DNA of 64,000 bases from contig JAERTE010000077.1 of assembly GCA_016845145.1 (NCBI GenBank), forward strand, positions 28,363 to 92,362, in the 5' to 3' direction. Shown one piece after another: positions 1 through 8,306 of the stretch. The stretch's first letter is position 1. Each line of letters starts with the position of its first letter. Below the pieces are notes generated by a model that did no database searches, was not told the origin of the DNA, and was given only the letters and a program-made list of their open reading frames with translations. This stretch comes from Rhodospirillaceae bacterium (GTDB lineage: Bacteria > Pseudomonadota > Alphaproteobacteria > Rhodospirillales > Casp-alpha2). A program made the translations under genes and the position numbers.

Positions 1-222
1 GGTAGAGCCGTTTTCAGCAATCTGCGGTGTGTCCATGGCGATCTTGCCACTGGCCGGGGTTTTGCCGCCGGTTACTTTGCTGATGGCGGCATCAACGGCT
101 TTGGCGTCGGCGAATGCCGGTCCAGCCAAGCTGATACCCATGGCAGCCACGGTGCCGGCACCGAACAGCGAGAGCAATTCGCGGCGGCTGACCTGGCGTG
201 CTTCCAAGGTTTTGCGGATCAT
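1..222 (-). CDS. soxY: SoxY, sulfur-carrier subunit of the Sox system (N-terminal part, runs off the window)
   Basis: Only about 74 codons are visible. The protein begins with a twin-arginine leader (SRREL near residue 12), then a hydrophobic stretch ending in AFA. The mature N-terminus (AAISKVTGG, then IAMDTPQIAENGS) is typical of SoxY. SoxY, with SoxZ, carries thiosulfate-derived intermediates on a C-terminal cysteine in the periplasm; that cysteine lies outside the window. The ATG at 222 has a strong ribosome site (AAGGAG) just upstream. It lies 30 bases downstream of soxX on the same strand, as in soxXYZ clusters. The identification is firm, but nothing can be said about integrity. Confidence 0.85.
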   Translation of the reverse strand, partial: MIRKTLEARQVSRRELLSLFGAGTVAAMGISLAGPAFADAKAVDAAISKVTGGKTPASGKIAMDTPQIAENGST

Positions 223-252
223 AGTGTTCTCCTTAGATTTTCGAAATCTCGA

Positions 253-717
253 TTACTTCAGGGTCATCAAGTAGGCGACCATGTCTTCCACGTCTTGCGC
301 GCCGACGACGGTCTTGCCCTTGAATTTTTTCAGGACAGCCGTGTAACCGGCATTCCTGTAAAATGACGGCATGATGGTGTCTTCATTGACCACCTTCGGG
401 TCGACCAACCGCAAACGCAGTTCGCCTTCCGAATAACGCGACGCTACACCAGCCAAGTCTGGCCCGATGGTGCCGTGGAACTGTTGTTCCGGGATCGGCA
501 TTTTGTGACACGCCAGGCAATTGCCTTTTTTGCGGTGAATGGCCAACTTGCGGCCCTTTTTAACGTCACCGGCTTTGCCGGTCAGCGAAGTCGGGATGCT
601 GGTTTCATCAACGACTTTGTATGCAACCAGTTTATCCGACGCTTTTGCGCTGTCCATGCCAACGGCAAGCGACATCGCAACCCCTATGGCCGCAATGGCC
701 AGAGCTCTTAGTGCCAA
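253..717 (-). CDS. soxX: SoxX, c-type cytochrome of the SoxAX complex
   Basis: Periplasmic monohaem cytochrome, 154 residues. It has a Sec signal peptide (cleavage likely after AKA near residue 26), a haem site C67-L-A-C70-H71, and a later MPSF segment that can supply the methionine ligand. With SoxA, this family couples thiosulfate to the SoxY cysteine and takes up the electrons. The start is a TTG preceded by a GGAGGAG ribosome site. It is the first visible gene of the leftward sox operon, with soxY 30 bases behind it. Its upstream region carries a perfect 16-base tandem repeat. Confidence 0.9.
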   Translation of the reverse strand: MALRALAIAAIGVAMSLAVGMDSAKASDKLVAYKVVDETSIPTSLTGKAGDVKKGRKLAIHRKKGNCLACHKMPIPEQQFHGTIGPDLAGVASRYSEGELRLRLVDPKVVNEDTIMPSFYRNAGYTAVLKKFKGKTVVGAQDVEDMVAYLMTLK

Positions 718-1069
718 GGTAGTTCTCCTCCTCCAGTATTTCGCTATCTTGTGTTCTTCGATAGTCGGTTTCTTCGATAGTCGGTGTTTTGTATTTTATG
801 CCGACGCTCTCGGAAGAAGATAGCGCAAAATAGTTTCCCTGATCGCCTCAATCATATTCAAATATTATAAAACATCAAGTGTGAAACCATAATAATTTCG
901 TGGACATGTGAATGCGTCTTAATTTCGTTTATTCACAATAATTTGACCGCTCTCAATTCTTAACCTGGCGGCTTCCCATTGCGGACATTGCATGGGGCGG
1001 CTAACATATATTCTAAATTTCGCATGTATGGTGGGGCTGATGATCAGTCCGCAAAGGGAGGGTGCTCTT
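718..1069. other. Divergent intergenic region between soxX and the SoxW-like gene
   Basis: About 350 bases without a convincing gene. It carries the 16-base tandem repeat near soxX, an AT-rich core around 853-900 with an ATATT-CA-AATAT inverted repeat, and a TATATT box near 1007-1012. It must hold the promoters of both divergent units. The symmetric AT-rich motif could be an operator, but no specific regulator can be named from the sequence. Confidence 0.5.
754..785. repeat. Perfect 16-base tandem duplication upstream of soxX
   Basis: The unit TTCTTCGATAGTCGGT occurs twice with no spacer (754-769 and 770-785), 37-68 bases upstream of the soxX start. It could be a duplicated regulator half-site in the sox promoter or simple replication slippage. 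It is not part of a gene. Confidence 0.7.
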
Positions 1070-1699
1070 ATGAAATCGCGTGTTTTCTTGACCGCGCTGG
1101 CGTTGTTGACGGGCTTGGCCATCGTGCCAAATCAGGTTCAGGCGGAAGCGAAAAAATTGCCGATGGTGGAGGCTGATGAGTCAGGCCTATACGTGCAGCC
1201 GTGGTTCAAGGAGACTTTCCTTGATCTAAAAGAAGATATGGCCGAAGCCAAAGCTGAGGGTAAGCAGTTGGTCGTGTTTTGGGAGCAGAAAGGCTGTCCC
1301 TATTGCCGGGAGACGCATGCCGTCAATCTGCGCAAACCCGAAACCGTGGACTACATCAAGAAACATTTTTTTGTCGTGCAACTGAATTTGTGGGGCGACC
1401 GCGAGGTGGCGGACGTGGACGGAACGCCGACCACTGAAAAGAAACTCGCCCGCAAACATCGGGTGCAGTTCACGCCGACTATTCAGTTTTTCCCGCAAGA
1501 CCCACCCAAAGAACCTGGTGTTTCAAGCCGTGACTATGAAGTGTGGCGGTTGATGGGGTATTGGAAGCCGTTCCATTTCCATCACACCTTCCAGTACGTG
1601 CACGAGAAGGGTTACGATTCGCAGCCCAATTTCCAGCGTTGGCTGTCGGCAGTGGCCGAGGAATACGAAGCGCAGGGGAAAGAAGTCAATCTTTGGTAA
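1070..1699 (+). CDS. Periplasmic thioredoxin-fold protein, SoxW-like
   Basis: 209 residues with a signal peptide (cleavage after VQA near 25) and a thioredoxin-fold active site C76-P-Y-C79. A later TPTIQFF segment supplies the cis-proline loop. Proteins of this kind in sox loci (SoxW/SoxS type) keep the SoxY cysteine or other Sox thiols reduced. The ATG at 1070 is chosen over an upstream in-frame ATG because GGGAGG lies just before it and a signal peptide follows directly. It is transcribed divergently from soxXY and convergently with the YeeE transporter. The SoxW label is by context and motif, so a generic thioredoxin-like protein remains possible. Confidence 0.8.
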   Translation: MKSRVFLTALALLTGLAIVPNQVQAEAKKLPMVEADESGLYVQPWFKETFLDLKEDMAEAKAEGKQLVVFWEQKGCPYCRETHAVNLRKPETVDYIKKHFFVVQLNLWGDREVADVDGTPTTEKKLARKHRVQFTPTIQFFPQDPPKEPGVSSRDYEVWRLMGYWKPFHFHHTFQYVHEKGYDSQPNFQRWLSAVAEEYEAQGKEVNLW

Positions 1700-1705
1700 T
1701 GATGT

Positions 1706-1731
1706 GGCGGCGAGGGTGATTACTCGCCGCC
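1706..1731. terminator. Strong hairpin between convergent genes
   Basis: A 9-base perfect stem (GGCGGCGAG pairing with CTCGCCGCC) with an 8-base loop lies across the junction of the convergent thioredoxin and YeeE genes and overlaps the YeeE stop codon. There is no T-tract, so it may act more as an mRNA 3' stabiliser or a weak bidirectional terminator. Confidence 0.5.
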
Positions 1732-2823
1732 GAACATCGCCTTGAAGGCACCGCCGAAGGTGCCTTCTTCCAGATATTTCATGCCGTAGACGCCGCCGGC
1801 GATAATTGATGCCAGCGCGATCACCGAGCCAATGGCCAGCGTCGACATGCCGGTCAGGCCCTGGCCGATCGTACAGCCAAGCGCCAGAATGCCACCGACG
1901 CCCATGATCGCCGCGCCGATGATATGACGCACCATGTCGTCGGCATCGTTAAAGGCTTCAAGGCGGAACTCACCACTCGCCTTGGCGGCGACGAACGCCC
2001 CGAAAATGACACCACCGACGACAGCAATGCCGAAGTTGATCGTAGCGCCGGAAAACGTCATCAGATACTGCAGACTCTCACCCACGGGATTGACGAAGGT
2101 GAACGACCCCAACGGCGTCGGTTCGAAATCATCAAACCCAATGACGCCTGTCACGTACCAGGCGGCGGGCACTAATGCGCCGAGAATAACGCCGCCGACG
2201 ATGTCGCGCTTGGATTCGCGGAACTCGGCGCTCTTGAAACAAAATGCCAGCAACACCAGCACGATCACCGCGAAAACAATCATTCGCGCCGTCGTCGGAT
2301 CCATGCCTGTCGCTGCCGCCAAAATGTCAGGCATGCCTTGCGATTCCAGGCCGGCAGCTTCCAGGTCCATGTTGGCCGCTCCCTCCAACTCAACCCGCGC
2401 CAAACCGATGAGACCGCGTACCGTCATGTAGGCGAATAGCCCCAACACCATGGCTACGACCAATGATTTCAAATTGCCGGCCCCCAGCCGCACCAGAGTC
2501 TTGTTGCCGCAACCGCCGGTCATTGTCATGCCGAACCCGAACAGCAAACCGCCGAGAATGGCACCGGCCCAACCGAAGTTGGTGGTGAGGTAAATAGAGC
2601 CGTTGAGATCGAGCATTTCCGACATATGCAGCAACTGGCTGCCGGTAATGGCAACGGCAATGGCCAGCATCCACGCGCGGAACCGGTTCCAATCGCCCAT
2701 GAAGACCATGTCGGAGATGGCGCCCATGGTGCAGAAATTGGTGCGCTGCGCCGTGGCGCCGAATGCCATGCCGAGAACAAATCCCAGCCCGGCAATGATC
2801 CAGATAATCGGAACGTCTTCCAT
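1720..2823 (-). CDS. YeeE/YedE-family sulfur-compound transporter (SoxT-like)
   Basis: Integral membrane protein of 367 residues, with many hydrophobic helices and two copies of the Sulf_transp repeat. The repeats are marked by GGCGNKTL in the first half and LGCTIGQGLTG in the second, whose cysteines are the known functional residues of thiosulfate-importing YeeE. The family imports thiosulfate or related sulfur species. ATG 2823 is preferred over a TTG 18 bases upstream, because that TTG lies within the GAGGGG ribosome site. It is divergent from a TusA-like gene, a pairing also seen in yeeD-yeeE. This supports uptake of sulfane sulfur and hand-over to a carrier. Confidence 0.85.
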   Translation of the reverse strand: MEDVPIIWIIAGLGFVLGMAFGATAQRTNFCTMGAISDMVFMGDWNRFRAWMLAIAVAITGSQLLHMSEMLDLNGSIYLTTNFGWAGAILGGLLFGFGMTMTGGCGNKTLVRLGAGNLKSLVVAMVLGLFAYMTVRGLIGLARVELEGAANMDLEAAGLESQGMPDILAAATGMDPTTARMIVFAVIVLVLLAFCFKSAEFRESKRDIVGGVILGALVPAAWYVTGVIGFDDFEPTPLGSFTFVNPVGESLQYLMTFSGATINFGIAVVGGVIFGAFVAAKASGEFRLEAFNDADDMVRHIIGAAIMGVGGILALGCTIGQGLTGMSTLAIGSVIALASIIAGGVYGMKYLEEGTFGGAFKAMFGGE

Positions 2824-2892
2824 GATGTTGCTACCCCTCAACGGTTTACCGTGCTTAGGTCTTTTGCTGCGTCTTTGGTCTTGTAATGCGAA

Positions 2893-2907
2893 TGTGATTC
2901 GATCACA
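2893..2907. promoter_or_regulatory. 15-base perfect palindrome TGTGATTCGATCACA between divergent yeeE and tusA-like genes
   Basis: TGTGA and TCACA arms flank a 5-base centre, resembling the CRP/FNR superfamily half-sites but with one base less spacing than the E. coli CRP site. It sits about 70 bases upstream of yeeE. It also lies 20 bases before a TATAAT hexamer (2928-2933) that could be the -10 box of the tusA-like gene. The position suits an operator serving both units. The regulator is unknown. Confidence 0.45.
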
Positions 2908-3007
2908 AGTTTCACTTTACAAAAAAGTATAATGATATTTTCTTACAGCAGTGATAAACTTTGTGTGTGGTACTAAGATCACGCAGTTGAAAGGACACGG
3001 GAACGTT

Positions 3008-3232
3008 ATGGCGACACAAACTCTCGACACGAAGGGGCTCAACTGTCCCATGCCGATCATGAAGGCGAAAAAGGCGATGAAGGGCTTGGGCTCGGGCGAC
3101 ACCCTGGCGATCGAGGCCACCGATCCCGGTTCGGTCAAGGATTTCGAGGCCTTCTGCCGCGCCACCGGCAACGAATTGGTGGAATCGGGCGAAGCTGGCG
3201 GCGTTTATTCATTCTTGCTCAAAAAGGGCTGA
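3008..3232 (+). CDS. TusA-family sulfurtransferase (sulfur carrier)
   Basis: Small cytoplasmic protein of 74 residues with the family signature CPMP (Cys13). This cysteine carries a persulfide. The fold is the two-layer TusA/SirA type. In sulfur oxidisers, such proteins move sulfane sulfur to dissimilatory enzymes or biosynthesis. The ATG at 3008 is taken because it directly precedes the conserved N-terminus; the upstream in-frame ATG at 2951 would add non-conserved residues. It is divergent from the YeeE transporter and ends 3 bases before the convergent quinone oxidoreductase. Confidence 0.85.
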   Translation: MATQTLDTKGLNCPMPIMKAKKAMKGLGSGDTLAIEATDPGSVKDFEAFCRATGNELVESGEAGGVYSFLLKKG

Positions 3233-3235
3233 ACT

Positions 3236-4234
3236 CTAGGGCTCCAGCACGACCTTGCCGACCGATTGCCGGCCAAGGACGATATTCATGGCGTCGTTGA
3301 ATTGCTCCAGCGGATACCGGTGGGAGACCTCCGGTTGTAGCTGGCCGACATTGAACATGGCGGCAAGGTCGGCGTGGAGTTCATCGATTTTCTCGATATA
3401 TTCGCGGCCGTCGTCACCGGGGCTCCAGCCCATATAGGTGCCGAAGTTGAGGCCGATGATCGCCATATTCTTGACCAATAATAGATTGACCGGCGGCGTC
3501 GGGATGTTGCCTGACGCATAACCCAGGGTCACCAGCCTGGCTTCCCGGCCCATGGCGCGCAACGATTCGGTCAATACCTCGCCGCCCACCGGGTCAATAA
3601 CCACATCGACACCTTGGCCACCCGTCCATTCCTTCACGGCTTTGCGGAAGTCCTGGTCGCCGTAATTCACCGTATGGTCGGCGCCATGGCGTTCAGCGAC
3701 AGCGCATTTATCGTCGGTACCGGCAGTGGCGATGACCTGAGCGCCCTTGGCCTTGGCAATCTCCACGGCGGCCATGCCGACAGCTCCCGCCGCGCCGTGC
3801 ACCAAAACGGTCTCGCCGGCTTGCAGGCGGGCTTTCCACATCAAGGCGGCGTATGAGGTCGGATACGAGGTCGTAAACAGCGTGCCCTGTGCGAAATCCA
3901 TACCATCGGGAAGCGGGCGGCAGTGGTAGTCAAAGGCCGTGACTTGTTCGGCGAACCCGCCGTAGGTGACGCCGGCGAATACGCGGTCACCGACCGAAAC
4001 GCCTGTTGCCTCATCGGATACGGCAGACACGACGCCGGCAATCTCAACACCGGGGATGAACGGCAATGCCGGCTTGACCTGGTATTTGCCAGCCACGGTT
4101 AAGCTTTGCGCAAAACTGACGCCGGCGGCTTTTACGTCAATCAGAACCTCGCCCGGCGCGAGGTTTGGCGTAGGTAGGTCCTTGACGGTCATGTTCTCGA
4201 ACGGGCCGTACTCGTCACACACGACAGCACGCAT
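3236..4234 (-). CDS. NADPH:quinone oxidoreductase, zinc-independent MDR family
   Basis: 332-residue medium-chain dehydrogenase/reductase. It has an N-terminal GroES-like domain and a Rossmann domain with VHGAAGAVGMAAVEIAKAKG as the dinucleotide-binding loop. It lacks the zinc-ligand cysteines of true alcohol dehydrogenases, consistent with the QOR/zeta-crystallin type that reduces quinones or enones with NADPH. ATG 4234 is chosen because the preceding 53 in-frame residues are low-quality and a GAAAGGAAC ribosome site precedes it. It lies 23 bases after the racemase gene on the same strand, so co-transcription is likely. The physiological substrate is unknown. Confidence 0.85.
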   Translation of the reverse strand: MRAVVCDEYGPFENMTVKDLPTPNLAPGEVLIDVKAAGVSFAQSLTVAGKYQVKPALPFIPGVEIAGVVSAVSDEATGVSVGDRVFAGVTYGGFAEQVTAFDYHCRPLPDGMDFAQGTLFTTSYPTSYAALMWKARLQAGETVLVHGAAGAVGMAAVEIAKAKGAQVIATAGTDDKCAVAERHGADHTVNYGDQDFRKAVKEWTGGQGVDVVIDPVGGEVLTESLRAMGREARLVTLGYASGNIPTPPVNLLLVKNMAIIGLNFGTYMGWSPGDDGREYIEKIDELHADLAAMFNVGQLQPEVSHRYPLEQFNDAMNIVLGRQSVGKVVLEP

Positions 4235-4257
4235 GGGCTTTGTTCCTTTCGTGCCTG

Positions 4258-5007
4258 TTATGGTGACCGCAAATCCGCGTATGGATTGCGAGCGATAGCG
4301 GTGGCGACCATGGTCGTCAGGCTGGTGAGGTCGAACACGGGGCATTTCAGCCGGGCCTGGATGGAGGTGGCGAAATGCGACATGTCCGTGCATTCCAAGA
4401 TCACCGCGCCCAGGTCCGGCGTCGTGTTTGCCAGTTGGTCTGCCGCATCGAGCAGTTCGGCCTCGATCTTGTCCAAGTCCATATCATGGCGCTTGCCGTC
4501 CAAAATGACGTCGCGGAATTCCGGTTGGTCGTCCATGCCGACGATGGCTACGCTATCGATATCAGCCCCGACAGCTTGAAAATGAGCCGATGTCAGGCTT
4601 TCAGCGCTTGCCGTCATCACCCCAATGCGCCGCCCGCCGCCCAACATGGCGGATACCATCGGCACTTGGATTAGGCTGGAGACGAATACCGGCGCGCTGA
4701 CTGCATCGGCGATTTCTCGCTGATAAAGCGCCAGAAAACCGCAACTCCCGGTTATTGCACCGGCGCCTTCATCCTCCAGGTAGCGCGCCGCATCCAGGAC
4801 CAATTCCAACACCTTTGCGCCGGGCTCGCGCAGCAGGCGGGCGACGGTGACGCCTTGAACGCGCGGACTGTAAAGTACGGGGAAGGCAAGCGAGCCGGGG
4901 TTTTTGATATGGCCCGGCGGTTTGGGAAACCGAGAATCGAGTGAAATCACGCCGACCGGCTTGCCCGATATATTGTGTCCGCCTTGCATAACCTTGGTCA
5001 TCTCCAA
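4258..5007 (-). CDS. Aspartate/glutamate racemase-superfamily protein
   Basis: 249 residues. It shows the two-cysteine arrangement of the Asp/Glu/hydantoin racemase fold: C89 in GSCGFL and C206 in ECTDMS. These would act as the acid/base pair. It has no signal peptide. The start directly abuts the stop of wecC, so it is probably translated from the wecB-wecC transcript or shares it. The substrate could be an amino acid or hydantoin, or a maleate-like acid; the sequence alone does not decide. Confidence 0.75.
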   Translation of the reverse strand: MEMTKVMQGGHNISGKPVGVISLDSRFPKPPGHIKNPGSLAFPVLYSPRVQGVTVARLLREPGAKVLELVLDAARYLEDEGAGAITGSCGFLALYQREIADAVSAPVFVSSLIQVPMVSAMLGGGRRIGVMTASAESLTSAHFQAVGADIDSVAIVGMDDQPEFRDVILDGKRHDMDLDKIEAELLDAADQLANTTPDLGAVILECTDMSHFATSIQARLKCPVFDLTSLTTMVATAIARNPYADLRSP

Positions 5008-6285
5008 TTAACGGGCCTCACCGTTCCAGGCACCGCGAGAGTCAATCACCCGTTTGTTCGACAAGCGCGCGTGATCCATTTCCCGAAACTCGCGATGATC
5101 GGTGAGCAGCGTAACCACTTGGCAAGTGTCCATGGCTTCGTTCAGTGTCGCAAGCCGGACATTGGAAAAAGCGTTCAGGGTTTTTGGGAGTGCGGTCACG
5201 TGTGGCTCCACCACCCAGACATCAAACCCATCGTTCGCCAATGTTTCCACAACGGCGATCGAGGCACTTTCGCGAAGATCGTCGATATCGGCCTTGTAGG
5301 AGAGTCCCAGACAGGCAATGCGCGGTGAATCGATCCCGCGCGAGGCTGCTGATACGGCGGCGGCGATGCGCGCCGGGCGGCCATCATTGACGCCGCGTGC
5401 GGCGCGGATGAGATTTGTATCGTCCGGCGCTGAATCGACAATGAACCATGGGTCGACCGCGATGCAGTGCCCGCCCACGCCGGGTCCCGGATTGAGGATG
5501 TTGACGCGCGGGTGGTGGTTGGCCAGCCGTATCGCTTCCCAGGGGTTGATGTCGAGCGTGTCGGACACATTGGCCAACTCGTTGGCGAAGGCAATGGAGA
5601 CATCGCGGTATGCGTTTTCCGCCAACTTCACCAACTCGGCCGTCCGTGCCGTGGTCAGCAGGCACTGGCCCTCTACGGCAAGTTTGTAGAGCGCGGCTGC
5701 GCGCTCGGCGCAGTGCGACGTAATCCCGCCGACAACGCGGTCATTTCGGGTCAGTTCAATCAGCACCTGGCCCGGCAATACACGTTCCGGGCTGTGGGCA
5801 ACGCGGATATCCGATGTATCGCCGGCGTCATGGGGGAAACTCAAATCAGGCCGGTTCGCGGCCAAGCGAGCGGAGAAGTTTTCCGTTGTGCCGACTGGCG
5901 ATGTGGATTCGATGATAACCATATCTCCCGATTTCAGTACCGGCGCCAAACTGTCGGCGGCGGCGTCCAGATATTTGAGATCGGGTTTGCGGTCTTCGGT
6001 GAAAGGCGTCGGCACGGCAATGATGAAGGCGTCGGCCGGGGCGGGGACTTCCGAGGCACGCAGCTTGCCCGTGGCGACGGCGCCATTGACTAAAATATCG
6101 AGATCGGGCTCAACGATGTGGACTTTGCCGGCGTTGATCGTGGCAACGGTCTCGGCGTTAACATCGACGCCCAGAACATCCAGGCCGCGGCTGGCGAACA
6201 CGGCTGCCGTCGGTAGGCCGACGTAACCGAGGCCGATTACACAGAGTTTGGTAATAGTGTCATTTCCGGTGCTGTCAGAGGGCAT
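5008..6285 (-). CDS. wecC: UDP-N-acetyl-D-mannosaminuronate dehydrogenase
   Basis: 425-residue nucleotide-sugar dehydrogenase that oxidises UDP-ManNAc to UDP-ManNAcA with 2 NAD+. The N-terminal Rossmann motif GLGYVGLP starts near residue 18. The catalytic cysteine is C274 in [12 protein letters not shown]. The C-terminal UDP-binding domain ends near 420. The WecC subfamily, rather than UDP-glucose dehydrogenase, is supported by the overlapping upstream epimerase wecB (11-base overlap). Product sugars would feed a surface polysaccharide, but no glycosyltransferase cluster is adjacent. Confidence 0.88.
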   Translation of the reverse strand: MPSDSTGNDTITKLCVIGLGYVGLPTAAVFASRGLDVLGVDVNAETVATINAGKVHIVEPDLDILVNGAVATGKLRASEVPAPADAFIIAVPTPFTEDRKPDLKYLDAAADSLAPVLKSGDMVIIESTSPVGTTENFSARLAANRPDLSFPHDAGDTSDIRVAHSPERVLPGQVLIELTRNDRVVGGITSHCAERAAALYKLAVEGQCLLTTARTAELVKLAENAYRDVSIAFANELANVSDTLDINPWEAIRLANHHPRVNILNPGPGVGGHCIAVDPWFIVDSAPDDTNLIRAARGVNDGRPARIAAAVSAASRGIDSPRIACLGLSYKADIDDLRESASIAVVETLANDGFDVWVVEPHVTALPKTLNAFSNVRLATLNEAMDTCQVVTLLTDHREFREMDHARLSNKRVIDSRGAWNGEAR

Positions 6286-7399
6286 GGGCGCGCCTGATTT
6301 CCTGAACTATCCGTGCTGCCGCCTTGCCGTCTCCATACGGGTTGTGGGCGCGGCTCATGGCGGTGTAAACGGTGGCATCATCAAGCAGCAACCGGGCGTC
6401 GTTGACAATGGCCTCAGTATCGGTTCCTACCAGTTTGACTGTCCCGGCGTCCACAGCTTCGGGGCGCTCGGTCACGTCGCGCATGACCAGCACAGGCTTG
6501 CCCAGCGACGGGGCTTCTTCCTGAATGCCACCTGAATCAGTGATCACCATGTGGCAGTTATCCATCAAATAGACGAATGGCAGGTAGTCCTGCGGCGCTA
6601 ACAGGTGGATGTTGTCCTTGCCGCCGAGCAGGCGGTTGACCGGATCTTGGACATTGGGGTTCAGGTGCACCGGATAGACGATGTCCACGTCGTCGCGCTC
6701 AGCCAGCGCCGCCAGTGCCTTGCAAATATTCTCGAAACCAGGACCGAAATTCTCGCGCCGGTGACCAGTGACCAAAATCATCCGTTTGCCGGAATTCAGG
6801 AACGGAAACGGCGCAGCCAGTTCCGCGCTCAGGTCTGCATCGTGCCGGAACTTGTCCACCACTTGAAGCAGGGCATCGATCACCGTGTTGCCGGTGATGC
6901 TGAGCCCTTTTTCAGCAATGCCTTCACGCTTCATGTTTGCGGCGGCTGACGGAGTCGGAGCGAAATGCAGGTCGCAAAGCGTGTCCGTAAGTCTACGGTT
7001 CATCTCCTCGGGGAACGGCGCGTAGCGATCACCGGTTCTAAGACCGGCTTCCACATGGCCGACGGGGATTTTCGCGTAGTATCCGGCCAGTGCGGCGGCG
7101 AAGGTGGTTGTTGTGTCGCCGTGTACCAGAATTCTGTCGGGATTCTCAATCGTCAGAACTTCCGAGACACCGGTCAGGACCGATTGTGTGATATGCGCCA
7201 AATCCTGATTGGCTCGCATGACGTTCAGATCATGATCAGGCTGAATATCGAAAAGAGTGAGCACGGAATCGAGCATTTCACGGTGTTGGGCTGTGACACA
7301 TACCCGGCAGTCCATATCTTCCGCCGCCGCCAGAGCGTGGACGACCGGCGCCATTTTGATAGCTTCCGGGCGGGTTCCGAAGATATTGAGGATGCGCAT
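6275..7399 (-). CDS. wecB: UDP-N-acetylglucosamine 2-epimerase (non-hydrolysing)
   Basis: 374 residues. It interconverts UDP-GlcNAc and UDP-ManNAc. It begins with the family start [18 protein letters not shown] and has the conserved [11 protein letters not shown] and [21 protein letters not shown] segments of the GT-B fold active site. ATG 7399 is chosen because the family N-terminus starts there; an extra 7 upstream residues are not conserved. It overlaps wecC by 11 bases, giving translational coupling and a two-enzyme route to UDP-ManNAcA. Confidence 0.92.
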   Translation of the reverse strand: MRILNIFGTRPEAIKMAPVVHALAAAEDMDCRVCVTAQHREMLDSVLTLFDIQPDHDLNVMRANQDLAHITQSVLTGVSEVLTIENPDRILVHGDTTTTFAAALAGYYAKIPVGHVEAGLRTGDRYAPFPEEMNRRLTDTLCDLHFAPTPSAAANMKREGIAEKGLSITGNTVIDALLQVVDKFRHDADLSAELAAPFPFLNSGKRMILVTGHRRENFGPGFENICKALAALAERDDVDIVYPVHLNPNVQDPVNRLLGGKDNIHLLAPQDYLPFVYLMDNCHMVITDSGGIQEEAPSLGKPVLVMRDVTERPEAVDAGTVKLVGTDTEAIVNDARLLLDDATVYTAMSRAHNPYGDGKAAARIVQEIRRAHAL

Positions 7400-7517
7400 T
7401 AAATCGTTTGTCCGTGGCAAAGGGAGACGAACTGCCGCCCGTCGTCAGGGATGGATATCGCGACCCTGCGCTTTAGGCAAGGGGAATGGCATTTTTTCCA
7501 TAGGATTCAAGGAGATG

Positions 7518-7546
7518 TTGTCACCCGGCCGATGTCTGAGTAGTAT
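7518..7546 (+). promoter_or_regulatory. Sigma70-type promoter for the PDZ gene
   Basis: TTGTCA (7518-7523), a 17-base spacer, and TAGTAT (7541-7546). The expected start of transcription is near 7553, about 20 bases before the TTG start of the PDZ gene. It was found by reading only. Confidence 0.45.
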
Positions 7547-7573
7547 CTCAATCGAACTGGGTGTGGGGATCAA

Positions 7574-8278
7574 TTGAGGCGACCCTTGTACAAAGATTGG
7601 TGCGGTGTTCTCGGCCTTTGCGCGATGTTTCTGCTTAGCGCGCCAGCGGTCGCCGCTGAATTCGGTTTCTCCGGTATGCATGTGCAGGGTATGAAACCCG
7701 CGATTGCGCAGGCGCTGGGCATGAAGAAGGCCGAAGGCGTGCTTGTGCGCGATGTGGCGCTGGGCGGTCCGGCCGACAAGGCAGGGGTTTTGCGCGGCGA
7801 TCTGATCGTCATGTTTAACGGCGTCAAAATCGATACTTTCAAGCGGCTGGTCGGCGTGGTTACGAAAACCAAGCCAGGACAAAAAATCGACCTCGAAGTC
7901 AGTCGGTCTTCAGGCGAGAAAAAGCTTCGATTGGTCCTGGGTCGAAAACCGCCGTCATGGAAAGTCAGCAAAGGGTCGGTCATCGCCTTTACGGAAATTG
8001 GCATTACCCTCGCCGCCGTGACGCCGAAAATCCGCAAGCGGTTTGAAATCCGCTGGGGATCCATCGGAGTTTTGGTAACCTTGATTGATCCGGATTTTGT
8101 CGAACGAATGTTGCTGAAACGCGGTGATATGATCGTTCAGATCAACCAAAAACCGGTGTGGCAACCGCAACAGATCAGGGACGCCTACGACGAAGCCAAG
8201 AAAGCCGGCCGCAAACAGCTTCTGATGCTGGTTGAACGCGTCAGTGGCTATGAGTTCATGATGCTGCCGGTGAAATAA
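7574..8278 (+). CDS. Secreted or membrane-anchored PDZ-domain protein
   Basis: 234 residues. It has an N-terminal hydrophobic segment (residues 8-27) ending in VAA, suggesting a signal peptide. A PDZ domain lies at about residues 40-125 (GVLVRDVALGGPADKAGVLRGDLIVMFNG). A second, degenerate PDZ-like half lies at about 140-225 (RGDMIVQINQKPV). There is no protease domain, so it resembles the peptide-binding part of DegP-type proteins and may be an adaptor in the periplasm. The TTG start follows a GGGGA ribosome site. It is divergent from wecB and convergent with the DsbA-like gene. Confidence 0.75.
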   Translation: MRRPLYKDWCGVLGLCAMFLLSAPAVAAEFGFSGMHVQGMKPAIAQALGMKKAEGVLVRDVALGGPADKAGVLRGDLIVMFNGVKIDTFKRLVGVVTKTKPGQKIDLEVSRSSGEKKLRLVLGRKPPSWKVSKGSVIAFTEIGITLAAVTPKIRKRFEIRWGSIGVLVTLIDPDFVERMLLKRGDMIVQINQKPVWQPQQIRDAYDEAKKAGRKQLLMLVERVSGYEFMMLPVK

Positions 8279-8306
8279 TAAAGGCAAGTACCCGGACACA
8301 GCGGCC

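Noticed and set aside
1007..1012. TATATT as the -10 box for the SoxW-like gene
   Set aside because: No -35 hexamer at an acceptable distance could be found.
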